This document shows positions 28,136 to 32,219 of a stretch of DNA of 32,219 nt, piece after piece. The translations under genes and the position numbers were made by a program. Location of the stretch: the IMG/VR virus record IMGVR_UViG_3300047546_000765, positions 1-32,219 of that record, one strand, 5' to 3'. Position 1 is the stretch's first letter. Each line of letters opens with the position of its first letter. Below the pieces are notes generated by a model. That model was given only the letters and a program-made list of their open reading frames with translations. It was not told where the DNA came from and searched no databases. Source of the stretch: a virus.

Positions 28136-29932
28136 TTACTCTTTGTACGCAATAAAACTACTATTTGCTACATCTACATCAAGATAAACCTCACGACTTA
28201 CCTTGATATCATTTGAAGCAGGTTTGACTCTAACTGAGATTCTATTATCAAAGAAACTACCTTTTATGATAGTCAGATTATACATTTTAAGTTCGCCATT
28301 TTCATAATCGATATCGCCAACTTCTTTGTCCAGAACGACTTTATCACCAGTTATTGCATCTATTCTATATAGAATGATTTTACCATCCCTATCTTCGAGA
28401 TAGACATCAAATAACGGATATTCAGTAACTCTAAACCCAGTGGTGGATAGAGTTGGTCCATCGCAATCCTTATCAAAAGCATTCTGGAAACATATCTCAT
28501 AATAGTAAGTGGAGTTTAGTTGAGGATAGAAATCTTTCCTCATAAAAACTTGTGTTAGGTTAGAATTGATAGTTTTATCTGCGTCGTCAATAACACCAAT
28601 TGCTTTACTGTATCTAAAGGTTCCATTGAACTTTTCTGTGCCAGACAGATTAATATACTGCTGGAAAGCACCAATTACTTGGTCTCTAATTTGTGCAGGA
28701 GTTTTACTTGTTTTGCCACCATCATAGAAAATCTTACTTTGCAACTCAACAAATAAGATAGAAGGATCGATCAATACAGGTTCTACTGATGCAATCGCAT
28801 ATTTTTTTATCTCAGCAACAATTTCCTTCTTTGTGAATGATGTAAGATAAGATGCATCAGATGGCTTGACAGCAATAAAAACTTTTCCATACATGGGTGG
28901 ATTTTGTTCTTCTCCACCAAATGTAATAATATCACTGACTGCTGGATAAATCTTTCTTACAATTGCTGCATAATCATTTGATGTTACTGCGCGATCTTGA
29001 GCACCAAATAACTTTGGAGCATTAAATTTAATTTTTTCTACACTCTCAATGTCTTCCCCACCAGAAGAAGCAACAATGTTATTGATTGTCGTTGTAAAAG
29101 CATTAGGAGAGGTGCCTGTGGGAGTCTCCAAGACGCCAGAAAATACAAACGTGCCTACTCCATTAGATGCTGGACCAGAGGTTACTAGATAGGTCACTTC
29201 GATGCGAGTGTTGTTTTCTAGATTTCTACCCAAAACTCCATCACCAAAAATTAATTCGTATCTCTCATCTTCAATCTCATTCAAAAAGAAAATCTTTGAT
29301 AGACCATCGACATTGAGAATATTATCAGATCTCAGATAAGGTTCGTTGAATGATCCTCCACCAGGATAAACTCTCACTTCAATGGTGTTGGTATCAATCG
29401 ATTGGTTATCTAGGATAAACTTTTGACTCTTTAATGCAGTATTGACAGTAAAATTGTTTGTTACAAAAGTTCCTTCTTTTAATTTTACGTTGTCAAATAC
29501 TGCGATGTTATTTGATACTTGAGCCTTAATATCAACTGGAGTTATGTAAGAATACAATGTGTTCTCATATGAACTAATAAATCCAGTTCCTTTCTTAAGA
29601 ATTAGTTCTGTGTCTGTTGTTGGATTGGTGTAATTAACAGCAAAACTAACGTAAGCAGTTGGAGATGTAATTGATTTAGGAGTATAACCTAACTGCTTGG
29701 CAAGCGATACCACATTATCTCGTAGCGTTGCACTGTCAATGAATAACTCATTGACAACCATGTTGGTATTGAATGCCGTATAATACGTATTATACGCAAG
29801 AACATCAATAAGGTTACTTAATACAGAACCTTCAAAATCATAATCAGTGAAATCTGTCTGTGCTCTCAAATATTCTTTGAGTGCAATCTTGATTTCTTCA
29901 AAATCTAAATTGGCAACCTGTGCGTAAGGCAT
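28136..29932 (-). CDS. gp6: Baseplate wedge protein gp6
   Basis: At 598 aa it is close to T4 gp6 (660 aa), the gp6/J-like protein that forms the inner dimeric ring of the wedge and joins gp25, gp7 and gp53. Family landmarks are NLIDVLAYNTYYTAFN and LAKQLGYTPKS in the first 100 residues, FGDGVLGRNLENNTRIEV near residue 230, and SGGEDIESVEKIKFNAP followed by DRAVTSNDYAAIVRKIYP near residues 290-330. The gene starts on the base next to the gp25 stop codon, and its own stop is 4 nt before the giant gp7-like gene, so the three are probably translated from one message. Confidence 0.96.
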   Translation of the reverse strand: MPYAQVANLDFEEIKIALKEYLRAQTDFTDYDFEGSVLSNLIDVLAYNTYYTAFNTNMVVNELFIDSATLRDNVVSLAKQLGYTPKSITSPTAYVSFAVNYTNPTTDTELILKKGTGFISSYENTLYSYITPVDIKAQVSNNIAVFDNVKLKEGTFVTNNFTVNTALKSQKFILDNQSIDTNTIEVRVYPGGGSFNEPYLRSDNILNVDGLSKIFFLNEIEDERYELIFGDGVLGRNLENNTRIEVTYLVTSGPASNGVGTFVFSGVLETPTGTSPNAFTTTINNIVASSGGEDIESVEKIKFNAPKLFGAQDRAVTSNDYAAIVRKIYPAVSDIITFGGEEQNPPMYGKVFIAVKPSDASYLTSFTKKEIVAEIKKYAIASVEPVLIDPSILFVELQSKIFYDGGKTSKTPAQIRDQVIGAFQQYINLSGTEKFNGTFRYSKAIGVIDDADKTINSNLTQVFMRKDFYPQLNSTYYYEICFQNAFDKDCDGPTLSTTGFRVTEYPLFDVYLEDRDGKIILYRIDAITGDKVVLDKEVGDIDYENGELKMYNLTIIKGSFFDNRISVRVKPASNDIKVSREVYLDVDVANSSFIAYKE

Positions 29933-30325
29933 TTATCGAGTTCTCTCTAGGAAAAATTCTACTGCCACAGGTGTATCTTGTCTGCCAACAATACTATAAG
30001 AAAGTTCAACTTGAAATCCATTTTCATCAGAATCTGGATATGCTAGCACACTCAAAACAGAAATTCTTGGTTCGTATCTTTCGAGTACTTCTCTAACTTC
30101 TAAAGAAATCAAAGCAGCAGTTGCATTATCTAAAGGTTCAAATAATAGATTCAAAAGACGCGAACCAAGATTCGGTTGAAACATGCGCTCACCAATACGA
30201 GTAAAAAGCAAATTCTGAATTGCTTGAGCAATTGCAGCTTTATCTTTTACAACGATTAGATCGTCAGTAACAGGATGCTTTTTAAACGTGACGCTTAGAT
30301 CTTTAAACGTCTGAAATGATGGCAT
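29933..30325 (-). CDS. gp25: Baseplate wedge protein gp25 (GPW/gp25 family)
   Basis: The 130-aa product is nearly the length of T4 gp25 (132 aa). It shows the family core NLLFTRIGERMFQPNLGSRL, then LLFEPLD and the invariant RYEPRI motif, with EVREVLE before it. gp25 sits with gp6 at the tube/sheath end of the wedge, and the EPR motif is needed for nucleating the sheath; homologues occur as TssE in type VI secretion and in other contractile systems. An AATAAATA late-promoter-like octamer lies 25 nt upstream, and no clear Shine-Dalgarno precedes the ATG. Confidence 0.96.
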   Translation of the reverse strand: MPSFQTFKDLSVTFKKHPVTDDLIVVKDKAAIAQAIQNLLFTRIGERMFQPNLGSRLLNLLFEPLDNATAALISLEVREVLERYEPRISVLSVLAYPDSDENGFQVELSYSIVGRQDTPVAVEFFLERTR

Positions 30326-30349
30326 TAGAAGATAAACTGAGGCTAGTAT

Positions 30350-30357
30350 TATTTATT
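30350..30357 (-). promoter_or_regulatory. Candidate late promoter AATAAATA upstream of gp25
   Basis: The minus strand reads GTGAATAAATAATACTAG, overlapping the stop codon of the 68-aa gene and lying 25 nt before the gp25 ATG. It matches T4 late TATAAATA at seven of eight positions. Confidence 0.5.
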
Positions 30358-30563
30358 CACTCGTGCCAACGTTCTACAAAGTCATCAAAACCACCAGCAC
30401 CCCCACAAGGACGCTCATAACGATCCTCTGGAAGTGGATAGAGTTCTTCTTTCTTCTTTAGTTTTTTATATGCCTTAAGATGTTTCTCACTATCTGTCTC
30501 TGTGATTAGAGTCATACCTTCATCAATAAATTCTTTACTTTTATCGACTGGATATAGTCCCAT
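30357..30563 (-). CDS. Conserved-type small protein (68 aa) upstream of gp25
   Basis: The product starts MGLYPVDKSKEFIDEG, has a Lys-rich helical middle (HLKAYKKLKKKEEL) and ends in RPCGGAGGFDDFVERWHE. It is highly charged, with no signal peptide or membrane helix. The start is well supported: a strong AAGGAG Shine-Dalgarno lies 7 nt before the ATG, the best ribosome binding site among the small genes here. Its C-terminal acidic/aromatic tail (DDFVERW) could be a docking peptide, but that is a guess. I cannot name a function. Confidence 0.8.
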   Translation of the reverse strand: MGLYPVDKSKEFIDEGMTLITETDSEKHLKAYKKLKKKEELYPLPEDRYERPCGGAGGFDDFVERWHE

Positions 30564-30640
30564 TGTTTTTGCTCCTTAAAAGATCTATGATAGAACTTTT
30601 TTCGGGGTTGCTATCCCGTTCGGAGATGTCGGCGCTTTAT

Positions 30641-30793
30641 TCAACCCTTACCTTGACCACGATAACGCTTCTTACGACCATTACGTGAGCTTGCACCAAG
30701 ATGTGTATTTTGAGAACGACCTTGACGGGTCTTTTTCGGTGCTCCCTCGGTGTAACCAGTTTTGACTAGACCAACTTTTGATTTTGCTGCCAT
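30641..30793 (-). CDS. Tiny Arg/Lys/Gly-rich basic protein (50 aa)
   Basis: Translation from the ATG at 30793 gives a 50-aa product beginning MAAKSKVGLVKTGYTEGAPK and ending RNGRKKRYRGQGKG, with a TGA at 30641. It has about fifteen Arg/Lys, many Gly, and only one acidic residue. It fits tightly between the 150-aa gene (5-nt gap) and the 68-aa gene, and the frame uses no rare-looking codons. The composition suggests nucleic-acid binding or an unstructured ribosomal-protein-like tail; it could also be a virion-packaged basic peptide. No T4 homologue is recognised. The start lacks a strong Shine-Dalgarno and may depend on coupling with the upstream gene. Confidence 0.75.
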   Translation of the reverse strand: MAAKSKVGLVKTGYTEGAPKKTRQGRSQNTHLGASSRNGRKKRYRGQGKG

Positions 30794-30798
30794 AAGAT

Positions 30799-31251
30799 TT
30801 AAATAGGATTTGTACCAATAATTATTGTAGGATATTCCGATGGTGCTGTCAAGTCTTTGATCGGTCTGATAGGAGGCACCGTGGTGGGAAGACTTGACAT
30901 CCCATCACCTGCCACTGTTACTAAATTGCCCTCAAAAAACACCCGAGTATTTTGCACGGCAGTTATTGTAGGTCTTTTAATTGATGGCGGCGTGGGAATA
31001 TTGGGAGGAACTGGATTGGTCCCAGGAACGTCTGGATGGGACCCAGAAGACTCTGCAACGTTCATGATCTTCATATTGACTTGCAAAGTATCTGGCTGCC
31101 CTTCCTCGCCTGCTGAGGGGTTTGGAACAGAGGTTTTGATTGTTTCTAATTCTTTCTGCACACCTTGTATAACCAGTGGAGGAAAGATTGTTGTGCCGAT
31201 AACTGAGACAGTATCATCCATTAATGGATTGACAATTTTTCCAGATCCCAT
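30799..31251 (-). CDS. Proline-rich protein with PAAR-like C-terminus, candidate spike-tip protein (150 aa)
   Basis: The N-terminus reads MGSGKIVNPLMDDTVSVIGT with FPPLVIQGVQKEL. A proline-rich linker follows (PDVPGTNPVPPNIPTPPSI, about residues 74-92), and then TAVQNTRVFFEGNLVTVAGDG and a C-terminal YPTIIIGTNPI. The VFFEGNLVTVAGD segment resembles the beta repeat of PAAR proteins (V.VNGKP..R.GD), which cap the central spike of T4 (gp5.4) and of type VI systems. However, only one histidine is present, so the usual His/Cys metal site is not apparent. The start overlaps the stop of the coiled-coil gene as TGATG, implying translational coupling. The PAAR assignment is tentative; 'structural protein of the baseplate cluster' is safer. 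Confidence 0.78.
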   Translation of the reverse strand: MGSGKIVNPLMDDTVSVIGTTIFPPLVIQGVQKELETIKTSVPNPSAGEEGQPDTLQVNMKIMNVAESSGSHPDVPGTNPVPPNIPTPPSIKRPTITAVQNTRVFFEGNLVTVAGDGMSSLPTTVPPIRPIKDLTAPSEYPTIIIGTNPI

Positions 31252-31481
31252 CAGACTGTTCTTGCAAGTTTTGTTAGATCTTGTTTCAGACCTTCTATAT
31301 TATTATGTAGATAATCTAGAGTGTCTGAGAGTTTTTCATATTCACTCGCATTCGGACGGCGGTACATCAATGAAGGTTTCTCCAATTTCGATAGGCGCTG
31401 GTCCAGGTTCTGCAATTTCTCTGACAGCTCTTGGAGTTTCGCTTCGTGTCTCTGTAAGAGTTCTATTAAGTTTTCCATCAT
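31251..31481 (-). CDS. Small coiled-coil protein (76 aa)
   Basis: I place the start at the ATG at 31481 because a GGAG Shine-Dalgarno lies 6 nt upstream (31491-31488); the same frame is open for 21 codons further upstream but without better support. The protein starts MMENLIELLQRHEAKLQELS and continues with heptad-spaced Leu (EKLQNLDQRLSKLEK), then a second amphipathic helix (LDYLHNNIEGLKQDLTKLA). This is a two-part coiled coil typical of small phage structural or chaperone proteins. Its stop overlaps the start of the 150-aa gene. Its first 140 nt overlap the 3' part of the acidic 81-aa ORF in another frame. Confidence 0.75.
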   Translation of the reverse strand: MMENLIELLQRHEAKLQELSEKLQNLDQRLSKLEKPSLMYRRPNASEYEKLSDTLDYLHNNIEGLKQDLTKLARTV

Positions 31482-31587
31482 TCTGATCTCCACGTAGGAA
31501 TGCCTCTGCGGCGCGACTCTCGAAGGCGTCACAGAAATCATCAAAGTTGTTTAAAATATTTTCAAAATCCTTGAAATTAGGTTCCAT
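31342..31587 (-). CDS. Acidic small protein (81 aa), overlapping the coiled-coil gene
   Basis: The product starts MEPNFKDFENILNNFDDF and ends TFIDVPPSECE. The N-terminal half is an acidic helix (CDAFESRAAEAFLRGD), and the rest is Pro/Glu-rich and probably disordered (EIAEPGPAPIEIGE). A late-promoter-like AATAAATA lies about 40 nt upstream, but the Shine-Dalgarno is weak. It overlaps the upstream basic ORF by 37 nt and the coiled-coil gene by 140 nt on the same strand in a different frame. The biased composition and non-random N-terminus favour a real gene, but one of the overlapping frames could be fortuitous. Function unknown. Confidence 0.6.
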   Translation of the reverse strand: MEPNFKDFENILNNFDDFCDAFESRAAEAFLRGDQNDGKLNRTLTETRSETPRAVREIAEPGPAPIEIGETFIDVPPSECE

Positions 31588-31763
31588 AATGCTTTCAGTA
31601 TTAGAGTGAAACTATCATTCTTTGAATATTTATTGGACGACTTTTTCGGGCGATTTTTTTGGCGGGAATTTTTTTGGAATTCATAGAATTGACGAAGCAA
31701 TTTTCGTTCTTGGGTAGCTTGCCATCTGCGAGTACCCATGGAAAGTTTTTGACCTTTTCTCAT
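31551..31763 (-). CDS. Basic small protein (70 aa), unknown function
   Basis: The product begins MRKGQKLSMGTRRWQATQER, is very rich in Lys/Arg through residue 50 and ends in a short hydrophobic helix (TLILKALWNLISRILKIF) that could be membrane-associated or amphipathic. An alternative start at Met9 (31739) is possible; neither start has a clear Shine-Dalgarno. The coding strand contains two runs of seven A and one of five A, unusual for a short gene. It is the first ORF downstream of the terminator at 31875-31901 and overlaps the next ORF by 37 nt. No family recognised. Confidence 0.5.
   Translation of the reverse strand: MRKGQKLSMGTRRWQATQERKLLRQFYEFQKNSRQKNRPKKSSNKYSKNDSFTLILKALWNLISRILKIF
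31627..31634 (-). promoter_or_regulatory. Candidate late promoter AATAAATA upstream of the 81-aa ORF
   Basis: The minus strand reads CCAATAAATATTCAAAG within the 70-aa ORF, about 40 nt before the ATG at 31587. It matches seven of eight bases of T4 late TATAAATA and has the same octamer as the site before gp25. Confidence 0.45.
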
Positions 31764-31874
31764 GATTTTTTTCTGGGGGAATTTTTTATTTTACAAGAAT
31801 TTATCGAGGTCGTCTGGATACTTTTGTAGGTTAGGGGAGGTGCAATATGGGACCCGCTCGGCCGCCTTAAATAT
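31764..31874. other. Leader / intergenic region after the terminator
   Basis: About 110 nt between the terminator and the first small gene of the baseplate cluster hold no convincing ORF. On the minus strand it begins G+C-rich (GGCGGCCGAGCGGGTCCC) and becomes A-rich near the gene. A weak late-like octamer GATAAATT sits at 31798-31805. I looked for a tRNA T-loop signature and found none. Confidence 0.5.
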
Positions 31875-31901
31875 AAAAAAAGGGGGACAAATCACTGTCC
31901 C
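31875..31901 (-). terminator. Intrinsic terminator after the HicA-like gene
   Basis: On the minus strand GGGACA GTGATT TGTCCC forms a perfect 6-bp stem with a 6-nt loop, followed by CC and seven T. The upstream arm and loop include the last codons and stop of the HicA-like gene, so the gene ends inside the hairpin. It separates the right-end genes from the baseplate cluster. Confidence 0.88.
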
Positions 31902-32071
31902 ACTGTCATTAATTGCTTGGCGATGTTGTGTCCTACGAATGACTTAACTTGGTAGGGGATTGTGATCTGCTTGCCTGCATCTTCGTGGCGATAGATGTAA
32001 TGCTTGCTGCCGTTCCTATGTAATGTCCAACCATGCACCTTTGCGAGTTTGTGCAACTGTTTGCTGGTCAT
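31892..32071 (-). CDS. HicA-like (YcfA-type) small protein, 59 aa
   Basis: Translation from the ATG at 32071 to the TGA at 31892 gives 59 aa. It starts MTSKQLHKLAKVHGWTLHRN and continues GSKHYIYRHEDAGKQITIP and FVGHNIAKQLM. This is the HicA layout: N-terminal helix, W/F, R..GS.H, a beta hairpin ending in (I/V)P, then a C-terminal helix, the small dsRBD-like fold of toxin mRNA interferases. The GS and His are separated by one Lys (GSKH), where classical HicA has GSH, so catalysis is uncertain. No HicB antitoxin gene is visible next to it; the gene is followed at once by a terminator. G+C is about 47% by count, above the structural genes. No good Shine-Dalgarno is seen. Alternative: a HicA-fold RNA-binding protein without toxin activity. 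Confidence 0.72.
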   Translation of the reverse strand: MTSKQLHKLAKVHGWTLHRNGSKHYIYRHEDAGKQITIPYQVKSFVGHNIAKQLMTVGQ

Positions 32072-32111
32072 GAGTGAGTGTAGAGAAATGGCGGTGTGCT
32101 AGGATGGGGGG

Positions 32112-32219
32112 TCACCCGAAGGTGGGGAGTTTGGCGACTGCTTCCTCCTGGTAGCGGTCGGCATAGCACCCTGCCCACCACCAACCCTCAGCGGGGCGGA
32201 TCTGACCAGCATAGACTGT
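32112..32219 (-). CDS. C-terminal 35 residues of an unidentified gene (runs off right edge)
   Basis: The minus-strand frame is open from the window edge to a TGA at 32112. It encodes VYAGQIRPAEGWWWAGCYAD and then RYQEEAVAKLPTFG. The frame is 63% G+C by count, far above the rest of the window, and ends 40 nt before the HicA-like start. The aromatic cluster WWWAGCY and charged helix look protein-like but match no family I know. It does not resemble HicB. A short chance ORF cannot be excluded. Confidence 0.5.
   Translation of the reverse strand, partial: TVYAGQIRPAEGWWWAGCYADRYQEEAVAKLPTFG

Noticed and set aside
30564-30640. Possible terminator hairpin (CGGG...CCCG) upstream of the 68-aa gene
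   Set aside because: The stem is only 4 bp and is followed on the transcribed strand by A residues, not T, so it is not an intrinsic terminator; I see no other defined element in this gap.
30857-31486. Plus-strand 209-codon open frame
   Set aside because: It lies antisense to the 150-aa and coiled-coil genes, which are better supported by Shine-Dalgarno, stop/start coupling and composition. All credible genes in the window are on the minus strand.
31482-31544. Upstream extension of the coiled-coil gene by 21 codons
   Set aside because: The ATG at 31481 has a GGAG at 6 nt spacing; the longer form adds a segment without Shine-Dalgarno support and deeper overlap with the acidic ORF.
31800-31870. 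Possible tRNA-like segment in the G+C-rich leader
   Set aside because: No GTTCGA-type T-loop, acceptor pairing or anticodon arm could be found on either strand.
31762-31947. Plus-strand 61-codon open frame across the leader and terminator
   Set aside because: It runs antisense through the intrinsic terminator and the end of the HicA-like gene and has no protein-like features.

Overview
The window looks like part of the tail/baseplate module of a T4-like cyanophage (a contractile-tailed phage of marine Synechococcus or Prochlorococcus). All credible genes lie on the minus strand, so transcription runs from the right end to the left end. The anchors are three recognisable baseplate wedge proteins in T4 order: gp25 (29933-30325), gp6 (28136-29932) and gp8 (15327-17147). 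A very large protein sits exactly in the gp7 slot (17203-28131). The wedge genes are AT-rich, tightly packed and often abut or overlap.

Right end (30357-32219): the 3' end of an unidentified G+C-rich gene, then a 59-residue HicA-like gene whose stop codon lies in an intrinsic terminator (31875-31901). This seems to close one transcription unit. A short leader follows, and then a run of small genes: a basic 70-aa ORF, an acidic 81-aa ORF that overlaps a coiled-coil ORF by 140 nt, a 150-aa proline-rich protein with a PAAR-like C-terminus, a 50-aa Arg/Lys/Gly-rich protein, and a 68-aa protein.

Centre (15327-30325): gp25, gp6, a 3642-aa gp7-like giant and an enlarged gp8. The giant carries pieces that resemble the C-terminal third of T4 gp7. 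They are split by about 1500 residues of extra domains, including a YHYH-like domain. Further on it has duplicated helical modules and a C-terminal LamG-like lectin domain.

Left (1-15269): a 2709-aa DUF4815-type structural protein, a 68-aa coiled-coil protein, a 1294-aa gp9/gp10-like fibre protein full of glycine-rich repeats, a 168-aa accessory structural protein, and a large gene that runs off the left edge (827 codons visible) with a pectin-lyase-like region. These genes replace the short-tail-fibre and pin genes of T4 and probably form the host-contacting periphery of the baseplate. Five large proteins share recurring small modules (GGSGY-type glycine repeats, PTHTSG modules, RG-turn modules, helical AANLI/FGGN modules), which suggests domain shuffling.

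Several genes are preceded by octamers close to the T4 late promoter consensus TATAAATA, including one exact match upstream of gp8, in keeping with late expression. No tRNA, CRISPR, insertion sequence, integrase or diversity-generating reverse transcriptase was seen.
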